From a virus, in IMG/VR virus record IMGVR_UViG_3300027850_000169, positions 1 to 64,000 of that record: a stretch of 64,000 nt of DNA; one strand, given 5' to 3'. A program made the position numbers and the translations under genes. This document shows, piece by piece, positions 1 through 8,211 of this stretch (positions are counted from its first letter, which is position 1; each line of letters opens with the position of its first letter). Under the pieces are notes generated by a model, which saw only the letters and a list, made by a program, of their open reading frames with translations, searched no databases and was not told the DNA's origin.

Positions 1-1186
1 TAGGTTCTAGTTCCCAAATGTTAGGAGCTTGCAATTTTGAAGCATTTAAAGTGCCACCTACCCCAGCACCTCCGGTAATCACAGAAGCTCCGGTTGTTGT
101 CGATGTTGATGCTGTGGTATTAGTAATAACTATTGGTGCAGCAAAAGTTTTGGCACCTCCAATTGTTTGAGCGGCGGTTAAGTCCACAAAATTCTGAGTA
201 GCGCTACCCGTTCCCCCATTGGCAATAGGCAAAACACCCACAACTCCACTCGTCAAAGGCAGTCCCGTCAGGTTTGTCAATATTCCACTACTAGGAGTCC
301 CCAGTGCTGGAGTTGTAAAACTTGGTGATATTAAATTAGCTTTTAATGCGATTGATGCCGTGATTGTTGTGGCAAAATTAGCGTCACCCCCCAGCGCCGC
401 CGCCAACTCTCCCAGTGTATCAAGAATAGCAGGCGAAGAGTTAACCAAAGCAGCAACTTCTAATCCTACAAACGCCGTAGTCGCAACCTGTGTGGTTCTT
501 GTTCCTAAAGTCGCGGTTGGAACCGTGGGAGTTCCAGTAAATGCCGGAGATATGAGGTTTGATTTTAAATTAAGTGCGGTTTGAGTAGCGCTCGAAATAG
601 GTTTACCAGCGTCGGAAGTATTGTCTACACTGCCAAGCCCTAAATTTGCAGCAGTCAGAGTAATGTTACTTGAACCGTTAAAAAGAACACCGTTGATGTT
701 TCTCCCAGGTGTTAAAGTTGCAGCGCTTGCAACACTTTTGGCAGTATCAGCCGTATTGTTTACGCTACCTAAGCCGAGCGTAGCTCTTCCCGCTGCGCTG
801 TCAGCGTCATCAATTAAGGTTCCTCCAAAGGCACTGAGAGTAGCCGTGCTCGCAATGTTCCCATCTTTTCTAATCAGGCCGTTGGTGCTTAAATTCGCAA
901 TAGAACCCAGAATGCCTACAATCTGAGATACGTCTAATTTAAGGCTTTGAATGCAGCGTCCCGGACTCCCCGGAATTACCGAATCCGGTCGCACGACAGA
1001 GATTTCGTCAGGTGCGACTACTGACGCTGGTTGCCAGACCCAAACTTCGATATTGTTTGTTGAAGCATTTGGAACTACAAACCACACACCTGCGGGGTCA
1101 GCGCTACCAAAGTTGATAGCCTTTAGAGCGGGTAAGCCTGTGAGAAAATTAGCAGTAGTAAAAGCCCTACCTGTGTCAGTGGGCAT
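1..1186 (-). CDS. Phage tail fibre protein (C-terminal end off the left edge)
   Basis: The minus strand is open without a stop from an ATG at 1186 to the window edge (395 codons). An in-frame TAA four codons upstream fixes the start. The product is rich in Ala, Thr, Ser and Gly and contains motifs typical of trimeric phage fibres: [14 protein letters not shown], a [11 protein letters not shown] block, [10 protein letters not shown] and an [10 protein letters not shown] turn. These recur in long side-tail fibres and tail-collar fibres of many phages and form the shaft that carries a host-binding tip; the tip itself would lie beyond the edge. It is the last visible gene of the left tail block, 41 bp downstream of the sulfotransferase gene. 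Short plus-strand frames across it are its shadows. Confidence 0.9.
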   Translation of the reverse strand, partial: MPTDTGRAFTTANFLTGLPALKAINFGSADPAGVWFVVPNASTNNIEVWVWQPASVVAPDEISVVRPDSVIPGSPGRCIQSLKLDVSQIVGILGSIANLSTNGLIRKDGNIASTATLSAFGGTLIDDADSAAGRATLGLGSVNNTADTAKSVASAATLTPGRNINGVLFNGSSNITLTAANLGLGSVDNTSDAGKPISSATQTALNLKSNLISPAFTGTPTVPTATLGTRTTQVATTAFVGLEVAALVNSSPAILDTLGELAAALGGDANFATTITASIALKANLISPSFTTPALGTPSSGILTNLTGLPLTSGVVGVLPIANGGTGSATQNFVDLTAAQTIGGAKTFAAPIVITNTTASTSTTTGASVITGGAGVGGTLNASKLQAPNIWELEP

Positions 1187-1227
1187 GAATATTAATTATG
1201 AATAGTTCATAGTTAATGTCACCAAAA

Positions 1228-2004
1228 CTACTCTTGAATACTGTCAAGGATATAATCAATTTCCTCTTGCTGCAATACTTTCTTGTATTTGGGAGTTGTA
1301 GGTGCTTCAATATCTCTGTCAATACCCTGATGCCACGGCAGTCCTCCCCCCAGGTTTAAAGCTTGAAATTTGTAATTAGTGAGCATAGCGGGGTTGTAGT
1401 CAATGCCAATAAAATTACAGCACTCGGTCAATACCTCGACTTTGTGAGAGATTAGTCGTTTGTATTCAACTATCAAATGATTCTTGTTCTCAGCGTATTT
1501 CTCGGTGATTTTCATAGAATCTTTCCATCTCTGTATACAATGATTCAACGTCCACAGTCCGCCCCATACTGGATTTTCGGTCGAGTGAGTAGCTTCCCAC
1601 AAAGATGCAATCGTATCTAACCCGTTTCTAGTGATATGAATGAATTTTGCGTCAGGAACATAGCGCTGAATTTCAGGAATAAAAAATATATGTTCGGGTG
1701 TCTTTTCTACCCAGATATTTTTCTCGTTCTCAATTGTCAATCCATCCAAAACACCGATAAACCATATTATCTTTTCTTTAGTTGTCTGACATCCTCTAAA
1801 AGGTTCTAGCAACTCTGGGCGCATTATTTCAAAATAAAAGAAACGCTCCAACCGCTCAGGCAGTGTGTGCCGAAATCCATCCCATAAGGTGTATTGAAAA
1901 ATCTTAGTTTCTGGAAATGTATTGATTTCTGGATGCGCGGCTAATAAGCTTTGAAAAATTGTCGTGCCACTGCGAGGACATCCGACTAAAAAGAATCGTT
2001 GCAT
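1228..2004 (-). CDS. P-loop sulfotransferase family protein
   Basis: A 258-residue protein with the sulfotransferase 5'-phosphosulfate loop CPRSGTT at residues 9-15 and the 3'-phosphate segment DAKFIHITRNGLDTIASLW near residue 120. Family members move sulfate from PAPS to a hydroxyl or amino group of a sugar, lipid or protein. The length is normal for the family. It lies directly upstream of the tail fibre gene on the same strand and is divergent from an AAA+ ATPase gene with a glycosyltransferase behind it. A role in decorating virion or host surface glycans is plausible but inferred. The acceptor substrate cannot be read from the sequence. Confidence 0.85.
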   Translation of the reverse strand: MQRFFLVGCPRSGTTIFQSLLAAHPEINTFPETKIFQYTLWDGFRHTLPERLERFFYFEIMRPELLEPFRGCQTTKEKIIWFIGVLDGLTIENEKNIWVEKTPEHIFFIPEIQRYVPDAKFIHITRNGLDTIASLWEATHSTENPVWGGLWTLNHCIQRWKDSMKITEKYAENKNHLIVEYKRLISHKVEVLTECCNFIGIDYNPAMLTNYKFQALNLGGGLPWHQGIDRDIEAPTTPKYKKVLQQEEIDYILDSIQE

Positions 2005-2011
2005 GATACAA

Positions 2012-2028
2012 TTTTAATAACATTAAAA
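2012..2028. promoter_or_regulatory. AT-rich palindrome between divergent genes
   Basis: TTTTAAT-AAC-ATTAAAA is a perfect 7-bp inverted repeat in the 34-bp gap between the divergent sulfotransferase and AAA+ ATPase genes. It overlaps where both promoters must lie, so it may be an operator. Confidence 0.4.
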
Positions 2029-2038
2029 CAATAATATC

Positions 2039-2890
2039 ATGCCTAGAACCGCTACTAAACAATCAATCCTTGAAAGAACGTTGATTCCATTACCATTGAA
2101 TCGAGACAGGCTATCAATGGCAACAATCGTAGAGCGAGAAAAACTACGGCACGACATGGTGCTACCCGATGCTGTTGAAGACCGATTCCGCCGCATTGAG
2201 TGTGAGTATGCAGCACGAGCTAGATTGGCTGTTCACAACCTGCACTACAGGCAAAAGATTCTGTTGTACGGAGTCCCTGGTTGTGGGAAAACCCTTGGAG
2301 CCGAGCGTCTAGCATGGAATACTGGCTTAACACTGGTTAAAGTGCAATTTGACTCAATTTTATCATCGTTTTTAGGAGATACAGCCAAGAATCTAAGAAA
2401 GGTTTTTGACGAGATTAGCGAAACTCCATGCGTTTTGTTTTTTGATGAGTGTGATTCTATCCTCAGAACAAGAGAAGACAATAAAGACGTTGGCGAGGTT
2501 AAGCGAATAGTTAATACTTTCTTGCAAGTTTTAGACGAATACAATCCCGACAATGGGTTGATTGTGATGGCAACCAACTTGACCAAATCTTTAGATTCGG
2601 CGGTTTGGCGACGATTTGACGACGTGATTGAGCTACCAAAACCGAGCAAGCGTGAAGTTCAATTGCTACTGGTGCATACGTTGCAAGTTTCTTTTCCCAA
2701 AACTCAAACGGAAGAGTTAGACTGGGATATTTTACTGCCAGAAATGGACGGATTCTCTGCCGCACAGGTCGTAAAAGTTGCTCAGAATGCTGCTAAATTT
2801 GCTATCTTGCAACATCAACTTAAAGCTGTAACTCAACCACTTTTGATGGATGCAATTCAAGAAATTAAGGAAATGCCAAGTCATGAATAA
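2039..2890 (+). CDS. AAA+ ATPase (FtsH/Vps4-like central domain)
   Basis: A 283-residue protein with Walker A GVPGCGKT at residues 78-85, Walker B VLFFDECD near 132-139, a sensor-1 segment (VMATNL) and the WRRFD arginine region. This is a classic AAA ATPase core of the type found in FtsH, Vps4 and spastin. No protease, membrane or extra substrate domain is visible, and the 70-residue N-terminal extension is not recognised. Its stop overlaps the start of the glycosyltransferase gene, so the two are probably translated together. The function in a phage is unknown; it could remodel a complex or act in DNA metabolism. Confidence 0.85.
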   Translation: MPRTATKQSILERTLIPLPLNRDRLSMATIVEREKLRHDMVLPDAVEDRFRRIECEYAARARLAVHNLHYRQKILLYGVPGCGKTLGAERLAWNTGLTLVKVQFDSILSSFLGDTAKNLRKVFDEISETPCVLFFDECDSILRTREDNKDVGEVKRIVNTFLQVLDEYNPDNGLIVMATNLTKSLDSAVWRRFDDVIELPKPSKREVQLLLVHTLQVSFPKTQTEELDWDILLPEMDGFSAAQVVKVAQNAAKFAILQHQLKAVTQPLLMDAIQEIKEMPSHE

Positions 2891-3665
2891 TCCTCCCAAA
2901 GTCTCAGTCGTCATCCCAGTTTACAACCGCGCGCGTTACCTTGAAACCGCCATCGAAAGCGTCATCTGGCAAACAGACAAAAACTGGGAACTGATAATTT
3001 CTGATGATGGTTCCACAGACGGGAGCTTAGAGATTGCTCAGAACTTCGCGGAGCATGACTCCAGAATTCGGGTATTGACTAACCCCAGCAGACCAGCAGA
3101 TGACGCGAACAGAGGCGCTGCAAATGCGCTGATTGCGGGGTTTAACGCGGCGCGTGGGGAATATATCGGACAACTCGACAGCGATGATTTACTGGAACAA
3201 CAGGCAATCGAGTTGACAGTCGCAGCGCTTGACAATAATCCCGACTGGGGGATGGTTTATAGCAATTATCTGGATATCAGTGAGAATGGGGAGAAGTTGC
3301 GACCGGGCTGGCGGTGTTCTATTCCGTACTCATTCACTGGACTATTGATGGCGTTTATGACTTTTCATTTTAGGATGATTCGTAAGACTGCCTATTTACA
3401 AGTTAATGGATTCGATGTAAATACAGATAGAATTGAGGATTATGACTTGTGTTTGAGATTATCCGAAGTTATTGAAATTGGGAAAGTTGAGGATTTTTTG
3501 TATCAGTATAGACGGCATCCTGCATCGTTGATGTATCTGAAAAACCTTGAGTTAATCTTGTTAGCAAGAGATGCAGTAGAGCGGGCAATGTCGCGACGAG
3601 GGATGCGCGATACTCACAGACTTAGAATTGAATTTAATCCTAAGTTTATCGTTGAATTAGTTTAG
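2883..3665 (+). CDS. Family 2 glycosyltransferase
   Basis: The protein begins KVSVVIPVYNRARYLETAIE, the nucleotide-sugar binding start of GT-A family 2 enzymes. It continues with ISDDGSTDGS and an LDSDDLL (DXD-type) metal site, and later an EDYDLCLRL acceptor or catalytic region. I start it at the ATG at 2883, which overlaps the end of the ATPase gene, because this gives the usual family N terminus (about 260 residues). It transfers a sugar from a nucleotide donor to an unknown acceptor. With the neighbouring sulfotransferase and tail fibre it suggests glycan work on virion or host envelope. The gene converges on the tail operon with a 4-bp overlap. Confidence 0.9.
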   Translation: MNNPPKVSVVIPVYNRARYLETAIESVIWQTDKNWELIISDDGSTDGSLEIAQNFAEHDSRIRVLTNPSRPADDANRGAANALIAGFNAARGEYIGQLDSDDLLEQQAIELTVAALDNNPDWGMVYSNYLDISENGEKLRPGWRCSIPYSFTGLLMAFMTFHFRMIRKTAYLQVNGFDVNTDRIEDYDLCLRLSEVIEIGKVEDFLYQYRRHPASLMYLKNLELILLARDAVERAMSRRGMRDTHRLRIEFNPKFIVELV

Positions 3666-4363
3666 TAGCCACCGTTGTCAACAAATGGCGTATAAGCAGG
3701 GTATGTGGGATTCTCTTGGTAGTCTTGAGAATTCGGTGATTTCTTTTTCTTTTTACTATTACTTGCGTCGTATTTAGCGGCAATCTCTTTTTCAACGTAG
3801 AAAGCCATTGACATTAGGCGACCAAGAGGCCCCCACAATGCACGCGAATTGGCAAAAGCGTCTGTCAATCCCAAGTTGTTTGTTATCACTGTTTCCGATT
3901 CTAGCGGTCTTTGTAAATCGGTTAGGATAGTCTGCCCAAAACCAGGTCGTAGGCATGGAGTGATGGAATCATGATAACTACTGTCATACCGGTTGTCGTA
4001 TCGAATTAACCCCTCCCGCCATCTAGTAGTTACAAGAGTTGGTGTATTAGAGGAACCTAACAAAGCTAAGTTTATGCCGTTTACCTTAGCAGGGTAAATT
4101 TTCTTATTCTGCAAGGTAACAAGAGGAATATTAAACGATACATCATTTGCCGATTTTGAAACAACGTCTCGTTGTTCAATGAACCACACAAAGCTCTTGC
4201 TAGTGGTCAAGAAGGTTTGACACTGACCGGGTAGGAGCATTGCCCAAAACCCAGTACCAGGAACATCTATCCTGACTCTATGCCAAAGCCCCGGAAGGAC
4301 AGACCCTACTATTCCAAGCGAACCAATGGATTGTATTAAATCAGCTTCTGCGAAATACAACAT
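3662..4363 (-). CDS. Hypothetical protein of the tail module
   Basis: A 233-residue protein with no family I recognise. It is mostly beta-like in composition, has a lysine run (KKKKK) near residue 205, and a Pro/Tyr-rich C terminus (YPAYTPFVDNGGY). It follows the 940-residue protein by 3 bp and precedes the sulfotransferase and fibre genes only after two plus-strand genes. A minor tail or baseplate component is likely from context alone. Confidence 0.65.
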   Translation of the reverse strand: MLYFAEADLIQSIGSLGIVGSVLPGLWHRVRIDVPGTGFWAMLLPGQCQTFLTTSKSFVWFIEQRDVVSKSANDVSFNIPLVTLQNKKIYPAKVNGINLALLGSSNTPTLVTTRWREGLIRYDNRYDSSYHDSITPCLRPGFGQTILTDLQRPLESETVITNNLGLTDAFANSRALWGPLGRLMSMAFYVEKEIAAKYDASNSKKKKKSPNSQDYQENPTYPAYTPFVDNGGY

Positions 4364-4366
4364 AGG

Positions 4367-7189
4367 TTACGAGTTGCGTAATAATTGACCAAAAACAGGA
4401 AAGCTTGAAGTAGTGACACGATACCACTTTGTTAGGACTCCATCTTCTTTCAATCCATTGCCTATCATTTGCTCTTTGTGAGATGTAAATAAAATTTCAG
4501 GCCCAACTCCCCCTCCTGAACCATAAGAAGGGCTCTGTCCACCAGTGAAAGAGCCGTTCCACCCGAAGGATGATGCTTCCATAATTCTTTCAGCCCTTCC
4601 TTGCCTACCAAACCTATTGTCCAAATCATAAATCATGTTAACTCTATGTACTCCACTCTGGCTAATAGATACTCCGACAGGAAGTACGGTAGTCAACGGA
4701 TTGAATTGCCGAGGCATTTCTTGCAGTTGATAATGTATCCAATCCATTGCCGTCCAGTCTTGTTTGTTCTTGTAAAGCAATCCGCCTATGGAAATATCAT
4801 TATTCGTAAAAAGAGTCGTAGGGTTGGTAGTGTACGGTAACCCAATAAACATTTGCTGGGTTAGGGCAGGAAGACCACCAAAGCTTGCGAATTCAGGATT
4901 AGTCGTTTTGAAAGTTAGATTTCTATCGTCTGTCCGATAGTCACGTATTAAAAATTTATTATTAAACTCACTGTCGGGATTGTTAGCAGTAAGTGTAATA
5001 CTCTCACCTCTATCATATATTTCATCACCAACTATAGTCAAGGTTTTATCTTCTTTGGTAGGCAATCTTACTTTAAAAGACCGGCAACGACTCCAGCAGT
5101 CTTTGACGATTCGTGGATGCTTTTCGTTTGTTTGTGCGGGAGTCTGGGGGAATCCCGATTCGTACATTCCACTGGACAAGGGAAATATACCGAGTGCTTG
5201 TTGTAGAGATATGTCATTGCCATAATTAGAACCAAATCCCGTTCTTGGGCTGCCAAATCCCTGAGAGGCTAGTCGTATTGGAAGTGGAAATGTTTTTGGT
5301 TCTTCATATATTCTTTCCCCTCCATAGAAAATATCAACATAAGCAAAATCCTTGTCGATAGATAGTGTTCCATGTGTTAAATCTAGACTAAACGGATCTA
5401 CAATGAAATGGCTGGTATACGTCTGAATGAAATTGCGAGATTTTCCAGATTCAAAATTAGTTCCAAAACTAAAACTACCTCCGCCCAATACTCTATGCTC
5501 TTCTATTACAGCGGCAAACTCAAAAGGCAATTCTATTTCTATCGGCTCATAATCTTGCTTATGACAAACAAGTAAAACTTTTGCTTTTCTACCATAAGCA
5601 TCAACTAAAAACCTACTAGCGTCGGATGGTGGTGCGGGCGGGTATCCACCCCCGCTATTTGGTATTTCACAACCGTAGGGATTCGCTGAACCAAGTCTGG
5701 TGACAGTGGAACCGCCGTCGATATTCCAGTAAGTTCCAAATGTTTGAAAAAAGCTTGTAGCTAATCCTATATTTTCCTTGTGCCCTTGCCAACAAACAAA
5801 CATTCCACTGGCAGATGAGTAGTGAGCATATCTATCTAGCGCTCCAGCGCTAGCGCCAATGCCTCTAGACCAAAACCATTGGTCGTTGGGGACGACATCT
5901 CCACATCCGACACCAGCAGCGTCTAGAGCTGAAACATTGACCCCAATCGCCCCCGCAGACATAGTTGCAATATATTGATTATCCCAACCGTAACGATACC
6001 AAGCGTTATGCTCTAGCGTCCCGGGCCAAGGACTGACGCCTGCAACGAACTCTGGAGGAAAGCTTGTTGGAACTGCGTTTATGTCTCCATCAAATGCCGC
6101 CCACAAGGATCTGTAAAAAAAGGTTCTATGTGAATTGTCGGAATAAAGGTCTTGTATTCCACGCCACTTCTTAATCCCTCCCCAGTAGCCTATTTTCCCA
6201 CCCAAGTCCGGGAAAGAATTTTTTAAAAAATAACTTAAAGGTTCAAGTCCGAAGCTTGCACTTGGATATAAACCCGCAGAAATACTACCTTGGCGATACA
6301 TTTCCATACAGAAACCAGGCCCTTGCTCAGTATTTTGGTTTTCTGGGTACATACTTGGGCCAGAAACTTGATATATTTTCCCACTACCACTGTCTACAAG
6401 TTCGGTTGCACTTTGATTTAAACTTCCAATGTAAAACCACACAATCACCGAACCTTCTGAACCCGAAGACACTGCGGCATTATCTCTTGCCGCGCCAGTG
6501 CTTCCGCCGCCAGTTGGTACAATTAAACACTCAGGTCTTAATTTATTATCTAAAGCGTCTTGAGCGGTTTTGTAGTTACCCAAATCATCAAGCCTTTCTG
6601 CGAATCCGTAAGCATAGCTATTAAAAGCAGTGTTAGAGTAAACTCCTCGTATTGAATCCCAACTGGTTTCCTCTACTCCTTGCGCCGCCCCGTTCCCCGT
6701 GAGTTTTTCTTTGTTTGGTTTAATCCTGGAGTATAAAAAACAGGATGTGACAGGCCAATACTCTTCATCAGCAGGTAGTTTTGGTACTGGCTTCGGAATA
6801 ACTATATCTCGTCCTTTTGGCTTAACATCAATCACAACCTGACCGTTAGGTGCGAAGAACGAACGCACCTTCTGACCATTGCGAACGTTGCCGTTACTCA
6901 AACTTTTGCCAAGTAATTTCTTGCCGTCGCTACCATCAACATTAAAAGCATCAGCTTCAGCGTTGAACTCACGAACTCTGTAGCTAGTGTCAGGTTTCAG
7001 TGTTTCCAATGGATTTGCTGGTTTGCGCTCACGACGTTCAGCCGCATCACACCGCAACCGCTCAACAGCAGCTTTTCGAGCATCTGCTTTGTCCCTTTGT
7101 TCTAAAGCCCACAGGTTCGCCTCTTGAATCGACATTGGTTCATCGGTTTCAATTGCGGGGCGGCCGTCAATGTCGTTAATATCTGGCAT
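4367..7189 (-). CDS. Large putative virion (tail) protein
   Basis: A 940-residue protein. The N-terminal 80 residues are charged and helical (QEANLWALEQRDKADARKAA); the rest is Gly/Ser/Asn/aromatic-rich, as in phage tail tip or baseplate proteins. Residues around 80-120 (a YRVREFNAEAD segment, then GKSLSNGNVRNGQKV) resemble a segment in the 97-residue protein just upstream (LSNGRLGKGQKVLL), so the two may share a small domain. It lies between the 873-residue tail protein and the fibre gene in one minus-strand operon. No enzymatic motif was seen. Function is inferred from size, composition and position. Confidence 0.7.
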   Translation of the reverse strand: MPDINDIDGRPAIETDEPMSIQEANLWALEQRDKADARKAAVERLRCDAAERRERKPANPLETLKPDTSYRVREFNAEADAFNVDGSDGKKLLGKSLSNGNVRNGQKVRSFFAPNGQVVIDVKPKGRDIVIPKPVPKLPADEEYWPVTSCFLYSRIKPNKEKLTGNGAAQGVEETSWDSIRGVYSNTAFNSYAYGFAERLDDLGNYKTAQDALDNKLRPECLIVPTGGGSTGAARDNAAVSSGSEGSVIVWFYIGSLNQSATELVDSGSGKIYQVSGPSMYPENQNTEQGPGFCMEMYRQGSISAGLYPSASFGLEPLSYFLKNSFPDLGGKIGYWGGIKKWRGIQDLYSDNSHRTFFYRSLWAAFDGDINAVPTSFPPEFVAGVSPWPGTLEHNAWYRYGWDNQYIATMSAGAIGVNVSALDAAGVGCGDVVPNDQWFWSRGIGASAGALDRYAHYSSASGMFVCWQGHKENIGLATSFFQTFGTYWNIDGGSTVTRLGSANPYGCEIPNSGGGYPPAPPSDASRFLVDAYGRKAKVLLVCHKQDYEPIEIELPFEFAAVIEEHRVLGGGSFSFGTNFESGKSRNFIQTYTSHFIVDPFSLDLTHGTLSIDKDFAYVDIFYGGERIYEEPKTFPLPIRLASQGFGSPRTGFGSNYGNDISLQQALGIFPLSSGMYESGFPQTPAQTNEKHPRIVKDCWSRCRSFKVRLPTKEDKTLTIVGDEIYDRGESITLTANNPDSEFNNKFLIRDYRTDDRNLTFKTTNPEFASFGGLPALTQQMFIGLPYTTNPTTLFTNNDISIGGLLYKNKQDWTAMDWIHYQLQEMPRQFNPLTTVLPVGVSISQSGVHRVNMIYDLDNRFGRQGRAERIMEASSFGWNGSFTGGQSPSYGSGGGVGPEILFTSHKEQMIGNGLKEDGVLTKWYRVTTSSFPVFGQLLRNS

Positions 7190-7191
7190 AA

Positions 7192-7485
7192 TTAAGCGGG
7201 TATAAAGTCGGCTGTACCTTGAGCTAACAAGACTTTCTGTCCTTTGCCTAAACGTCCGTTACTAAGCATCTGACTAGAAGGGACGGCGACTGATTGAGTG
7301 TTGCTGGTGAAGACATAGCGCCCCGCTTCAGCGTCAAATTGTTGAAACTTGCCAATTTCCGCTGCTGGAGGCGTTCTGTTTGCTTCAGCCGTAACGGGAG
7401 TTAGCGAGTTTTGAATATTAGAGGCTGATTGAGATTGGGAGTAGCGTCTCATTGCCGCTTGTAAGCTTAACTTATATGGTTTCAT
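7192..7485 (-). CDS. Small protein of the tail operon
   Basis: A 97-residue protein, Gln/Ser/Ala-rich at the start and ending with a beta-like unit (SNGRLGKGQKVLLAQG) that resembles the N-terminal region of the 940-residue protein 2 bp downstream. Its start overlaps the end of the preceding gene by 14 bp, which supports translational coupling. It may be a linker or assembly partner of the large tail protein. Confidence 0.65.
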   Translation of the reverse strand: MKPYKLSLQAAMRRYSQSQSASNIQNSLTPVTAEANRTPPAAEIGKFQQFDAEAGRYVFTSNTQSVAVPSSQMLSNGRLGKGQKVLLAQGTADFIPA

Positions 7486-7807
7486 TATATTTCTCCATCA
7501 TCCAATCATAAAAAGCTAGCCACATTTGTTTGTCACAATCCATCCCCAGCCTACCATCTTGAATTGCTTGAGCGACATCTTTGAGAATGGTAGCCCTATC
7601 CTGTGGGGTTAGTAGGCTCCAATTTGCTTTAGTTAATTCAACAATTAACGACGGCATATATGTCATCCGTCCAAAGCAATATCGAATGGCGCAGATTGTC
7701 AAATTTCCGAATTCTTGAACTCCTGCAATAGTTGAAACTTCCGCCACATCTTGACAGGAATTAGGAATAGTATTTTTATCTGCTTTGTAAGGTAGTTTTT
7801 GTTCCAT
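7472..7807 (-). CDS. Hypothetical protein of the tail operon
   Basis: A 111-residue acidic protein with Trp-containing helices near the C terminus (MWLAFYDWMMEKYNE). The beta-helix mix does not match a family I know. It sits between a 128-residue protein (17-bp gap upstream) and the 97-residue protein that overlaps its end. Tail assembly or structure is inferred from position only. Confidence 0.65.
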   Translation of the reverse strand: MEQKLPYKADKNTIPNSCQDVAEVSTIAGVQEFGNLTICAIRYCFGRMTYMPSLIVELTKANWSLLTPQDRATILKDVAQAIQDGRLGMDCDKQMWLAFYDWMMEKYNETI

Positions 7808-7823
7808 TTTGTTTAGATTTTTT

Positions 7824-8210
7824 TTAGGCTTTTCGTGTCAACTTACTTAGTATTTCGCTTAAATCAACTTCTGGAATCGGCTCTTGAGATGTAATAGTGA
7901 ATCCTCTTGTGGTATTATCTTCTTGACAACCCATAAATCCTTTTTTCATAGATTCTACTTCTTTTGTGACAGCGTTCACTTTGAAAATTCTGTATTCGCG
8001 CTTAAAAGTATTGTACTGTTCCTCTGTTTCTTCTCGTCTTACCGGAACAAACCCCAAGGTAATGAACCAGCAATTTAAAGGCTCTGCAAACTCAAACTCT
8101 TCTAAAGTTAACTGCGTCCCGCCAGCAAACGTAGTTTTGAATTGAATACTTTTGAAAAATTCAGTCGCAGCACAATAAGCTTCTTCTATTGTGATAATAT
8201 TGTCACTCAT
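7824..8210 (-). CDS. Hypothetical protein with NTF2/cystatin-like layout
   Basis: A 128-residue protein starting SDNIITIEEAYCAATEFFKS. An amphipathic helix is followed by alternating beta strands (WFITLGFVPV, YRIFKVNAVTKEVESM), the layout seen in small cystatin-like or immunity-type proteins. It begins 1 bp after the 873-residue tail protein ends and belongs to the same operon. I cannot assign a function. Confidence 0.6.
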   Translation of the reverse strand: MSDNIITIEEAYCAATEFFKSIQFKTTFAGGTQLTLEEFEFAEPLNCWFITLGFVPVRREETEEQYNTFKREYRIFKVNAVTKEVESMKKGFMGCQEDNTTRGFTITSQEPIPEVDLSEILSKLTRKA

Positions 8211-8211
8211 C

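Noticed and set aside
219-1205. Three plus-strand frames over the left end
   Set aside because: They lie antisense to a continuous minus-strand tail fibre frame with strong fibre motifs, so they are shadows.
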